Counted from the stretch's first letter, positions 6,938 to 13,948 are shown. The stretch: 18,726 nt of DNA from Candidatus Eisenbacteria bacterium (GCA_026388185.1 JAPLKG010000019.1:1-18726), one strand, 5' to 3'. The notes: generated by a model not told the origin, from the sequence alone. Translations and numbers: made by a program.

Positions 6938-9175
6938 ATGCGGGTGTCTCGCTCACGATTAGCAGTCAACTGCCTCGTTGCGTTTCTATTTCTTGTAATC
7001 GGCTCGAGCCCCGTCTTTTCCCAAAATCAGTTAGTCCTAGCGACTGGTGGGAAGGAAGGGACATATTTCGCTCTAGGCGAAGGAATCAAACGAGTTCTTG
7101 AACGCGAAATACCCAATTTGGATGTTGTCGTAGTTCAAACAGAAGGGTCCGTCCAAAATGCCGAGCTGATGACCGCCGGTGCCGCGCAGCTAGCTCTTAT
7201 GCAGAATGACGTGGCGTACAATTTCTATAAGGGCGAGAGGATATTCAAATTTCCCTCAGATAAGGTCAAGGGACTGGCTGCCTTGTATACAGAGATCATC
7301 CAGATAGTATGCAGGAAGGAATTGGGCATTACCAGACTATCAGATCTGAGAGGCAAGACGATTGCCGTCGGACCGCGAGGTAGCGGTACCGAGTTCAACG
7401 CCGCCGCAATTCTAGACGCCGTTGGAATAAGATACGAAGACATAGAGGAAAGGTTTATCTCCTTCGAAGAGGCGAAATACTCCATCTTGGCAGGGACAAT
7501 TGATGCCGCATTCATAACAGCAGGAATTCCAACCGCTGCCGTGCGAGACATGGCTCATTCCATCGTGTTCATTCCTATCGACATAGGCACCATCGATAAG
7601 ATCCGGCGTGCATATCCGTATTTCGTGTCGGCGAGCATTCCTGCTACCTCGTATCCAAGCCAGAATAAGGAAATTCCTAGTGTTGGCGTGAGAGCGTTAC
7701 TGGTCGCAAGCGCGAATCTCAAGCCTAGGCTTGCTAAGCAAATAACGGCCGCAATCTTCAAGAGAGTCGATATGTTAGCGGAGGCCCATCCGGTCGCATC
7801 CGAAGTAAAACTAAGGGATGCACGGTGGGGAATGCCTATTCCGCTGCACCGGGGGGCTCAAGACTACTACGAAGGTCAAGGCCTAGCTGAACGTGATTTC
7901 TCTGTCTATTTGAGGCCTTTCTTTCTTCCACTTCTTGTCTGCCTCGTGGTTGTGATTGTCTTGATCAAGTACAGGCAGGACCTGAGAACGATCCTGACTA
8001 GGCGTGTTTTCATAAGGCTTCTCCTGGTGTTTATCATTATGTATGTGTTGGCAACGATCGGCATTCACTTATTTGAAAGAGAGGTGAATCAAAGCTTTAG
8101 GACACTCTATGAGTCCTTCTGGTCGACAATGGTATTTGTTCTGAGTGGCCTTGATCTGGGTATCCCTGTAACAAAGTGGGGACGACTGTTTTCTGCACTA
8201 ATACTTATCTCAAGTATGGGGATATTCGGCATGATCGTCGCACAGGTTGGGAGCATTCTCGCCAGAAAGGGGGAGGTAAAAATGTCCGGAAACATAAGCG
8301 GCCATATAGTGATATGTAATTGGAATGAGAAAGGGGAAAGAGTAGTTCATGAGTTACATTCCACAGATGGAAAGTCTGAAATACCCATAATTGTGATCAC
8401 GAAGAATAGACCCAGTAATGAGCAGGACGATTTGAGAACCAACTATCCTGAAGAGTACAGCAATGTGGAGTTCAGAGAGAGCGATCCGTCTCTGGAGCAA
8501 GTTCTTGAAGCCGCAAATGCGCATCGCGCAAAAAGCGTAATCATCTTGGCCGACGAAAAGAGCTCCGATCCTGATGCAGCTTCTGCCCTTATTGCACTTT
8601 CTGTCAAGCATCTATGGGGAGAACGAGTGCCAAAAGAGAGACGCAGCGATGCCAAGGGTCAGTTGGATGTAATGGACAAACAGGAAGACTCACAAGAAAG
8701 TGAGGAGAAGAGCAAATCTAGGAAACCCCACATCGTGGCCGAAGCAGTGAATCATCGCAGGATGGAAAGTCTGAAGAATGCTGGTGTAGACGAGGTGATC
8801 TGTGCATCAGACTTCGGGATAGGAATTCTGGCACAATGCGCACTATATCGAAAGCTCTCAGAATGCTATCAACAGCTCCTTTGTTATTCAGACGAAACAT
8901 GTGAACTTTACCTCGTTGACGATCCGAACGTCAGCAACTCATTGGATGGCAAAACGTTTCAGGAGGCCGCTCACCACTTCATCGAAAATAGGAACCCGGA
9001 CAATCCAACGATACTAATCGGTTTCAGGCGGGGTGACAAGATTGTTTTGAACCCGAGGGAGAGTGGAACTGAGAAGGAGTACTTACGATTTCGCAGAGAG
9101 GACTGCCCGATATTCCTCTCATATAGGTGTCCAAAGCCAGACGACATGCATCTTGGCATTGGGTCAAGAAGTTGA
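6938..9175 (+). CDS. TAXI-type ligand-binding domain fused to membrane channel and TrkA-N/RCK region
   Basis: The start at ATG 6938 follows AAGGAG at 6925-6930. The 745-residue product has these parts in order. A signal peptide covers 1-28. A TAXI-family (TRAP-associated extracytoplasmic) solute-binding domain covers about 31-310, with TGGKEGTYFALGEGI at 36-50, QTEGSVQNAEL near 67-77 and VGPRGSGTE at 144-152. Hydrophobic segments lie at about 327-345 and 357-377, a re-entrant pore-like stretch at 391-412 and another membrane segment at 415-441. A cytoplasmic TrkA-N/RCK-like Rossmann region starts at HIVICNWNEKGE (456-467), has a charged linker (about 565-595) and a second Rossmann-like part with AEAVNHRRMESLKNAGVDEV. 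The pore reads LSGLDLGIPVT instead of TVGYGD, so potassium selectivity is not supported. The plan fits a ligand-gated channel: binding domain outside, pore in the membrane, nucleotide-sensing ring inside. Ligand and ion are unknown. Confidence 0.85.
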   Translation: MRVSRSRLAVNCLVAFLFLVIGSSPVFSQNQLVLATGGKEGTYFALGEGIKRVLEREIPNLDVVVVQTEGSVQNAELMTAGAAQLALMQNDVAYNFYKGERIFKFPSDKVKGLAALYTEIIQIVCRKELGITRLSDLRGKTIAVGPRGSGTEFNAAAILDAVGIRYEDIEERFISFEEAKYSILAGTIDAAFITAGIPTAAVRDMAHSIVFIPIDIGTIDKIRRAYPYFVSASIPATSYPSQNKEIPSVGVRALLVASANLKPRLAKQITAAIFKRVDMLAEAHPVASEVKLRDARWGMPIPLHRGAQDYYEGQGLAERDFSVYLRPFFLPLLVCLVVVIVLIKYRQDLRTILTRRVFIRLLLVFIIMYVLATIGIHLFEREVNQSFRTLYESFWSTMVFVLSGLDLGIPVTKWGRLFSALILISSMGIFGMIVAQVGSILARKGEVKMSGNISGHIVICNWNEKGERVVHELHSTDGKSEIPIIVITKNRPSNEQDDLRTNYPEEYSNVEFRESDPSLEQVLEAANAHRAKSVIILADEKSSDPDAASALIALSVKHLWGERVPKERRSDAKGQLDVMDKQEDSQESEEKSKSRKPHIVAEAVNHRRMESLKNAGVDEVICASDFGIGILAQCALYRKLSECYQQLLCYSDETCELYLVDDPNVSNSLDGKTFQEAAHHFIENRNPDNPTILIGFRRGDKIVLNPRESGTEKEYLRFRREDCPIFLSYRCPKPDDMHLGIGSRS

Positions 9176-9259
9176 GGCTTTGCTGCACTGGCGGTAGCTC
9201 TCCGAGGTCACTTGTGTAGAAACGACATGAGCCGCATTCAGCCCTGAAAGGACCGACCT

Positions 9260-9550
9260 ATGAGTGTTCAGATTGTCATTATTGAACGGACGGGAAACGC
9301 TGCAGTCGTGAGGTGTGGCAGCTGTAACGGTAGTGGCGAGAGCCGTCATCATTCGTACTGCAAAGCATGCAATGGCGCCGGACACGTCACAATCGTTTGC
9401 GAGGATCCTGGTACACCCATTCTCAAATGCGGGAGTTGTGAGGGGCGAGGTGAAAGCCGCCATCATGCCTATTGCGAGGCATGCGGTGGCACAGGGGTTG
9501 TACCGGCATATGGCGAATTCACGATTCGAAAGGCCAAGAAGGCTGATTGA
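9260..9550 (+). CDS. Small protein with duplicated DnaJ-type CxxCxGxG zinc motifs
   Basis: ATG 9260 follows AAAGGA at 9247-9252. The 96-residue product contains four CxxCxGxG motifs: CGSCNGSG (19-26), CKACNGAG (34-41), CGSCEGRG (57-64) and CEACGGTG (72-79). They are arranged as two copies of a CGSC-GESRHH-YC-AC unit 38 residues apart. DnaJ/Hsp40 proteins use four such motifs to bind two zinc ions and unfolded protein. There is no J domain here, and in this protein the motifs are paired within each unit. The extra conserved SRHH could also bind metal. It probably folds as two small zinc knuckles in the cytoplasm; its function is unknown. It follows the channel gene by 84 bp on the same strand. 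Confidence 0.75.
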   Translation: MSVQIVIIERTGNAAVVRCGSCNGSGESRHHSYCKACNGAGHVTIVCEDPGTPILKCGSCEGRGESRHHAYCEACGGTGVVPAYGEFTIRKAKKAD

Positions 9551-9602
9551 AGGGCTAACCCTTATGATGCCTCCGCGCGTCAAGGGGGCAAGCTCGGCCG
9601 GG

Positions 9603-9646
9603 ACCGGCGACTTCGTGGCCACGCGGAAGATGGTACTGCTCCACTA
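9603..9646 (+). repeat. Dispersed repeat C, second copy, left part (split by IS110)
   Basis: This encodes TGDFVATRKMVLLH and reaches a stop at the edge of the IS110 element. It is almost identical in DNA to 2133-2173. The rest of the repeat resumes at 11096. In the restored sequence the stop would be TAA as in the other copy; the insertion changes it to TAG. Confidence 0.75.
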
Positions 9647-9659
9647 GTATGGATCTGGC

Positions 9660-9865
9660 TGGAGTCAAGCGTATTTTTTTTGAGAGGAGAGCGATTTACC
9701 GACGATCATCAGGCTAGTATTCGTGTGTTGGTTACCACATCTTCTTCAGTTCGTCCGGAGCTGCCTCTGTCTGAGCACGCGGGTTAGGGTTTAGGCCGTA
9801 CCGCACATCGCAGGCGAGGATTCTCCTATCGTACAGCTCTCCTCTCTTTATGGTTGAGCGGCGTC
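9660..9865 (-). ncRNA. Candidate bridge RNA of the IS110/IS1111 element
   Basis: IS110-family elements make a structured bridge RNA from a non-coding end that pairs with donor and target DNA. In the IS1111 group this RNA lies downstream of the transposase. Here the downstream non-coding end is 218 bp (9648-9865), against 126 bp upstream (10973-11098), and it has no reading frame of note. Location and length fit; I have not folded it, and the exact limits are unknown. Confidence 0.4.
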
Positions 9866-10972
9866 TCAGTTAGTCTGAGGCGCTGCTTTCATAATGGCCC
9901 ACACGAAGCCGCAGAGTTCACGAGCTACTGCTGTGATGGCGACGTGCAGGTGTTTTTTGTGGCTTAGATAGTAGAACCTCCTTGATAGACGATGTTGGGC
10001 TTTTAGGGCTATTGCCACGATTTCAGGTGATTGTCCCTGCCTGCGTCTGTTGAGGATGAGGTCGGCACCTGCGTTATGTCTGTTATTCCAGGCTGCTTCT
10101 ATGAGTATGCGTCTTGCGTATCCGTTGCCGGCCTTGGTGATGGGGCCCTTTCGCTCTCGGTCTCCAGAGGAGTGCTCACTGGGGACGAGACCGAAGTATG
10201 CCATTAGAGCCCTTGGGGAGCGGAAGCGATGGATGTCGTCTATCTCGGAGAGCAGCGTCATCGCAGTTAAGATCTTTACTCCTCTGAGGCAGCAGAGGGC
10301 ATTTACGTATTTGTTGTACGGCGGTTGCTGAGAGAACATGTCAATGTCTCGGTCGAGGGCGTTGCGTTGCATTTCCAGGTACTCGAAGTGTTCGAGTTCA
10401 GCGGTGAGGGCTGTCTTGAGAGGGCCTTCGAGTCGATGCCGTAGTTCAGTGAGCCAGAGCTTGTGCTTCTTGGTCCAGAGTGATTTGCCATCCCTGTAGA
10501 TGAGCCCTTGGGCTAGGAGGATAGAGCAGATACGTCGTTTTGTGGACTTGCATTGTTCCTGATAGCTGTAGCGTAGCCTGATGAGCTGACGCACAGCCTC
10601 GTGGTCCTCCGCTGGCACGTGGATCGGGGTGAGGTGACCGTTTCGATAGAGTTTAGCCAGCATTACTGCGTCGAGTCTGTCTGTTTTCCTATGGTCACCT
10701 AGTTTGCGTGGAATGAGTGAGGGCGCGATGATGTCGCAGTGGAAGCCGTCTCGCTTGAGCACTCTGTGGAGGACGTAGCCTGCACAAGAAGCTTCGTAGC
10801 AGGCCCTGACCGGAGCTTTCTCCGACAAGCGACGGAAGAGACGTCTCACCTTCATGAGATCGCCTGACATCTTGACGACCTGGGTATCGTTGCTGTCGTC
10901 CTCAAGGACGGCGGCTGTGATAGAATCCATGTGGACATCGAGACCTACCCATATATACTTGGACTCAGACAT
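9866..10972 (-). CDS. IS110-family DEDD transposase (recombinase)
   Basis: The 368-residue protein starts at ATG 10972 with GGAAAGGAG upstream (10980-10988). The RuvC-like N-terminus has the DEDD residues D12 (VGLDVHMD), E60 (CYEASCAGY), D98 and D101 (KTDRLDA). The C-terminal Tnp domain carries GLVPSEHSSGDRERKGPITK with the serine pair at 268-269 that is catalytic in this family, followed by GNGYARRILIEAAW. Everything expected is present, so the enzyme is probably active. It works with a guide RNA made by the element. Confidence 0.95.
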   Translation of the reverse strand: MSESKYIWVGLDVHMDSITAAVLEDDSNDTQVVKMSGDLMKVRRLFRRLSEKAPVRACYEASCAGYVLHRVLKRDGFHCDIIAPSLIPRKLGDHRKTDRLDAVMLAKLYRNGHLTPIHVPAEDHEAVRQLIRLRYSYQEQCKSTKRRICSILLAQGLIYRDGKSLWTKKHKLWLTELRHRLEGPLKTALTAELEHFEYLEMQRNALDRDIDMFSQQPPYNKYVNALCCLRGVKILTAMTLLSEIDDIHRFRSPRALMAYFGLVPSEHSSGDRERKGPITKAGNGYARRILIEAAWNNRHNAGADLILNRRRQGQSPEIVAIALKAQHRLSRRFYYLSHKKHLHVAITAVARELCGFVWAIMKAAPQTN

Positions 10973-10992
10973 GGCTGGGCTCCTTTCCTTCT

Positions 10993-11068
10993 TGAGTGTG
11001 TTCAGACACTCATGTGGCTCTGGTCGGAACGGTTAGCAACAACAGTTCCACACTAACCCACGGTTAGT
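10993..11068. other. Hairpin-rich region upstream of the IS110 transposase
   Basis: TGAGTGT-6 nt-ACACTCA (10993-11012) is a perfect 7-bp inverted repeat. ACTAACC-CAC-GGTTAGT (11052-11068) is another, and GGAAC/GTTCC (11026-11049) overlaps the space between. They may shield the transposase from outside transcripts or act in end recognition. Confidence 0.45.
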
Positions 11069-11095
11069 TGAGGAGTCCAGCCAGATCCATAAAGT

Positions 11096-11155
11096 CTAAC
11101 GGCTTGCCTCGCAGCTGTGAACGCGGTGCACAGTGGAGGGAACGGAGTTCACACC
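11096..11155 (+). repeat. Dispersed repeat C, second copy, right part
   Basis: CTAACGGCTTGCC, CGCAGCTGTGAACGCGGTGC and CACAGTGGAGGGAAC match 2172-2220. The flanking TGTGAAC (11116-11122) and GTTCACA (11147-11153) form a perfect 7-bp inverted repeat, better preserved than in the first copy. Confidence 0.75.
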
Positions 11156-11198
11156 CGGATGCTGCAGGGAGGCCGAAGTATCGCCCGCTGCACCGTAT

Positions 11199-11210
11199 CT
11201 AGATATCTAG
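11199..11210. promoter_or_regulatory. 12-bp perfect palindrome, possible operator
   Basis: CTAGATATCTAG lies upstream of the TIR gene and about 70 bp ahead of its likely promoter. It is a candidate regulator site, but a palindrome this short and AT-rich can occur by chance. Confidence 0.25.
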
Positions 11211-11277
11211 CAAGTAAAGACTGTCCAGTCTCGAGCAAATGAAACAGTTAAGGCGAGGCGTCTTGGGAATGAAAATG

Positions 11278-11286
11278 TGATATACT
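11278..11286 (+). promoter_or_regulatory. Extended -10 promoter candidate for the TIR gene
   Basis: TGA followed by TATACT resembles the -10 of the two stronger promoters in this window; no good -35 is seen. A second -10-like TATAAT (11324-11329) with a GTGACA 15 bp upstream is an alternative. Confidence 0.4.
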
Positions 11287-11367
11287 GAAAGGGCCGGTCA
11301 GGGTGACATACTACATAGTTCTGTATAATACATGTTGGGCCGGCGACGGGAGTTGAACGGAGAGAGC

Positions 11368-12219
11368 ATGCCAGTCGAAGCGGGCGAGATCCCCCAGGTG
11401 TTCCTTTCCTATGCTGCCCAGGATCGAGCGTTCGCGCAACGTCTCTCGCACGATCTGCGTTCCATCGGTTTCTCCGTCTGGCGCGACGAGGACGCCATCG
11501 AATCCGGAGCGGAATGGACCTCCTCCGTCCTCGATGCTCTGCTCCGTGCGTGTGCGCTGATCCTCGTTGGTACCCGCGCAGCGGCCGACTCAGCGTTTGT
11601 GCGGAAGGACGTGCTCACGTTCGTACAACAGAAGCGGGGGCCCGTGATACCGCTGCTGCTTGAGGACGTCGAACCAACGCGCTCGCTGCAGGTTGCAGTA
11701 GCTCCATTTCCAACTGTTGATTTCCGCTCGTCCTACGACAGCGGACTGCAGGCGCTGATTCAGGCCCTGCCGACGGTCGCACGACAAGGTACCGGAGGAG
11801 CATGGCCTGGTGGAGCCTCGAGGCCAGCCACAAGAGGATATGCATTCATCAGCTACGCAGAAGAGGATCTTGATTTCGTGGTCGGCCTAACCGGTTTCAT
11901 GGGCAACCGAGGCTACGCCTACTGGGATTACGAAAAGAGCGACCGCAACTACCACACTCAGTTGTATCTTGAGATCGAGGAGGCTATCACGCGTGCGCGG
12001 GCGGCCCTCTGTGTCCTGTCGCCTGCGTGGAGGGGTTCACTCTGGACGGTCAAGGAGTACCTGTACGCAGAGGAGGTCGGTACCCCAACATTCCTGCTCA
12101 GAGCCAAGGCGATTCCGCCAACCCTTGTGATTGCCGGTGCGCACTATATTGATTTCGTTTCGGACGCATCCAAGGGCTATGCCCGACTAGAGCGAGAGCT
12201 AGGGCGGAAGGGGCTGTAA
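11368..12219 (+). CDS. Double TIR-domain protein
   Basis: The ATG at 11368 is preferred because GGAGAG (11359-11364) lies just upstream; ATG 11332 has none. The 283-residue protein has two TIR domains joined by a Gly/Pro-rich linker (about 136-156). TIR1 (10-120) opens with VFLSYAAQDRAFAQRL and has FSVWRDED. At the place of the usual catalytic glutamate it has D81 (FVRKDVLTF). TIR2 (158-265) opens AFISYAEEDLDFV, has GYAYWDYEKSD and keeps a glutamate at E230 (LWTVKEYLYAEE). Bacterial TIRs often cleave or modify NAD+ in anti-phage defence, or act as adaptors. Only the second domain looks potentially catalytic. No sensor domain is fused; the STAND protein 2 kb downstream is a conceivable partner. 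Confidence 0.85.
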   Translation: MPVEAGEIPQVFLSYAAQDRAFAQRLSHDLRSIGFSVWRDEDAIESGAEWTSSVLDALLRACALILVGTRAAADSAFVRKDVLTFVQQKRGPVIPLLLEDVEPTRSLQVAVAPFPTVDFRSSYDSGLQALIQALPTVARQGTGGAWPGGASRPATRGYAFISYAEEDLDFVVGLTGFMGNRGYAYWDYEKSDRNYHTQLYLEIEEAITRARAALCVLSPAWRGSLWTVKEYLYAEEVGTPTFLLRAKAIPPTLVIAGAHYIDFVSDASKGYARLERELGRKGL

Positions 12220-12643
12220 GAGGCTCAGAGTGACATTCCCCTAGATTCTGGTCCAGTTCTGGAGGTAGTTTCTGGGCCAGGGAGGTACTTGGTATGGCTC
12301 GGAGACGGTAGCAGATCGTAGCGATTCTTGGAGAGGCCGAGCGCTGGCCCTCTTGCTTTGCTGGTTGCGGCAGCCCGCCACAATCGATTCTGCCACTGAA
12401 AAAGGCCACCTACGTGTGCACTTTGCGAGCTATCTCACTTCGGGGGTACATCCGACTAGGGTCCCCTGAATTCACGCAGCAAACCGCGCCTTTTCCCGTC
12501 GTTTTCTGCCCTGCTTTCCCGCTGAAAGAATCTTCGCCTGAGCCTCACAATTAGCTTGCTATCTCTTGCCACCAGAGGGTTCATGTACTTGGCGGTCGAC
12601 GTAATCGCTTGACTGAAAAGCTGTTAGAAGGGAGGTGAGAAGC
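12220..12643 (+). other. Gene-free stretch with repeat B
   Basis: No intact gene is seen. From 12293 an MARRR start followed by a TAG and then QIVAILGEAERWPSCFAGCG reads faintly like the degenerate beginning of an insertion-sequence accessory protein, but I cannot identify it. Repeat B occupies 12382-12496. The 3' end supplies the promoter and leader of the gene at 12644; I saw no clear -10/-35 pair. Confidence 0.4.
12382..12496 (+). repeat. Dispersed repeat B, copy 2
   Basis: This shares with 2290-2406 the core TACATCYGACTAGGGTCCCC, then TGAATT, CACGCAGCAA, CCGCGCC and TTTTCC, with single-base gaps that rule out a conserved reading frame. Different genes follow: a promoter block in copy 1, the repeat A gene in copy 2. 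Confidence 0.65.
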
Positions 12644-13171
12644 ATGGCAAAGAAGGCGAAGAAAGGCAACGGCAAGGCCAAAGTGGCGGCGAAACCTGAG
12701 CCAAAGCCCAAGACAAAACCCAAAGGCGAGGCTCCCGATCTCGACGCCCTGCGCAAGCCGGTACTCGATGCCAACGCTGGCCTGACGAAGGCTGAAACCG
12801 AGGCGAAGGCGCTCTTGGACAAGGCACAAGTCCTCGTTGCAACGGCTAGAAGTCAGTACCGCGAGGCAGCAGCGCTCTACCGGCAAGCCTGCAGCAAGGC
12901 CGGGGTAGAGTGCGAGTTTGAAGGCGGACGCTCTGAGAACGTGAGCCCGAAGGTAAGCTTCATCGTCGAGAAGGCGGACAAGGGCATCCGCGTGATGGTG
13001 AAGGGCAAGCCGGAGAGCGAGGAGCTGATCCCGCTGGCAGCGCTCAAGCCGAGCATCGGCAAAGCGGCCTACGCCTACACCGACAAGCACGTAGGGCCGC
13101 GAGAGCGAGTCGGAAATAAGGGAGGCACGCTCGGCAACAGGCTGAGAGCTGTGATGGTGGGGAAGAAATAG
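12644..13171 (+). CDS. Repeat A gene, full-length copy: Lys/Ala-rich tail, coiled coil, conserved basic C-terminus
   Basis: ATG 12644 follows GGAGGTGA (12631-12638). The 175-residue protein has a histone-like N-terminal tail (1-30, MAKKAKKGNGKAK then repeated KPK). A helical, probably coiled-coil stretch covers about 32-85 (LDALRKPVLDANAGLTKAE and onward). The C-terminus (about 103-175) is compact and basic, with KVSFIVEKADKGIRVMVKGK and AAYAYTDKHVGPRERVGNKG. Copies of that C-terminus recur at both window ends. I do not recognise a named family. The basic tail suggests nucleic-acid binding, and the conserved end may bind a partner; both are inference. The downstream 100 bp is conserved with copy 1, so gene and flank appear to have spread together. 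Confidence 0.8.
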   Translation: MAKKAKKGNGKAKVAAKPEPKPKTKPKGEAPDLDALRKPVLDANAGLTKAETEAKALLDKAQVLVATARSQYREAAALYRQACSKAGVECEFEGGRSENVSPKVSFIVEKADKGIRVMVKGKPESEELIPLAALKPSIGKAAYAYTDKHVGPRERVGNKGGTLGNRLRAVMVGKK

Positions 13172-13270
13172 CATCAAGCTGAGTGAGGACCGTCTGTGAT
13201 AGGCGGCCTTGCTCTTTCCTGTTCTGTGCGCATTCAGGGATTGACAGGCAAGCGAGTCACAGCTATGCTC
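12956..13270 (+). repeat. Dispersed repeat A, copy 2
   Basis: This starts at AAGCTTCATCGT, identical to the window's first bases, and ends at AGCTATGCTC. It is highly similar to 1-327 through the coding end and about 100 bp of 3' flank. The first 300 bp of the complete gene have no counterpart in the window because copy 1 is cut by the window edge. Confidence 0.75.
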
Positions 13271-13384
13271 GTTGCGGCGGATCATGCATAGAGTTTTGTT
13301 ACGTGGAAAAGCAAGCGTTCTGAAGGTACTCATCCAGAAACGGCGTGAGCCGTAGTTAGCCCTACGCCACAGGGATAATTGACA

Positions 13385-13948
13385 ATGGCGATTCAACTGG
13401 TGAGCTACAAGGCATCCTTTGACCTCCTAAGGAAGGAACTCGAACAACTCACGAAATTCATCGAGCCCGTCGATGCCAACGTACAGGCGTTCTCCCATCG
13501 AACATACGGGCTTCTCTTAAGAATCTGCACCGACTTCGAGAGTCTGGCCAAGGAGTTGCTCGTCTCCACTTCATGCTCGAAGGGGCCTGACAGCATGACG
13601 ATACAAGATTATCGTATTCTTGAATCCAGCCTCCATCTGGAGACCGTCGAAGTCGAGTTTCTACTCTGGCGCCCGAGCCCTCGCCGCGTATTACCCTTCA
13701 AAGATTGGTCTACTGCCCAGCCGCCGGTCCGATGGTATCAAGACTACAATGTGGTAAAGCACAATCGCGAGGCCGAGTTCTCCCAGGCCAGTTTTTGTAC
13801 TGTACTGGATGCCATGTCCGGCCTTTTCGCGATGTTAGCCAAGGCATCTGATTTCGACTGGGGCGATTTTTGCTCGTGGGGCAACCAGGACGGCAAGAAC
13901 TCATTCTGGCGGGCGCCATTCTGTATGTACTGGTCCGACCCGAGTTAA
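13385..13948 (+). CDS. Small HEPN-like protein (putative)
   Basis: ATG 13385 has AGGG at 13371-13374. The 187-residue protein is mostly helical. LLLRICTDFESLAKELL (44-60) and WYQDYNVVKHNREAEFSQAS (117-136), followed by LDAMSGLFAMLAK, match the pattern of small HEPN-type proteins in which an E.L..LL helix pairs with a YN.VKH.R helix. HEPN proteins are often RNases in toxin-antitoxin or defence loci. The conserved lysine-histidine-arginine cluster could be the active site, but the classical R-x4-6-H is not clear. The C-terminus is Trp/Phe-rich. No antitoxin-like partner is adjacent. The TAA stop sits in GTTAAC. Confidence 0.5.
   Translation: MAIQLVSYKASFDLLRKELEQLTKFIEPVDANVQAFSHRTYGLLLRICTDFESLAKELLVSTSCSKGPDSMTIQDYRILESSLHLETVEVEFLLWRPSPRRVLPFKDWSTAQPPVRWYQDYNVVKHNREAEFSQASFCTVLDAMSGLFAMLAKASDFDWGDFCSWGNQDGKNSFWRAPFCMYWSDPS

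Larger units (their letters stand above)
9647..11098 (-). mobile_element. IS110-family (IS1111-like) insertion sequence
   Basis: This element of about 1.45 kb has one DEDD transposase on the minus strand. Near both ends lie inverted copies of TATGGATCTGGCTGGA (9648-9663) and its complement TCCAGCCAGATCCATA (about 11074-11089). Such subterminal repeats are typical of the IS1111 group. Joining 9646 to 11099 restores repeat C as found uninterrupted at 2133-2235, so both limits are well defined. CTA is present at both junctions (9644-9646 and 11096-11098), consistent with a short core used by this recombinase type rather than a long target duplication. Confidence 0.88.

Noticed and set aside
6938-9175. 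Plain potassium channel annotation
   Set aside because: The TVGYGD filter is not present, so the ion cannot be assigned from sequence.
5410-9550. A prophage extending from the terminase gene
   Set aside because: No portal, capsid, tail or lysis gene follows; the next genes are a channel fusion and a zinc protein.
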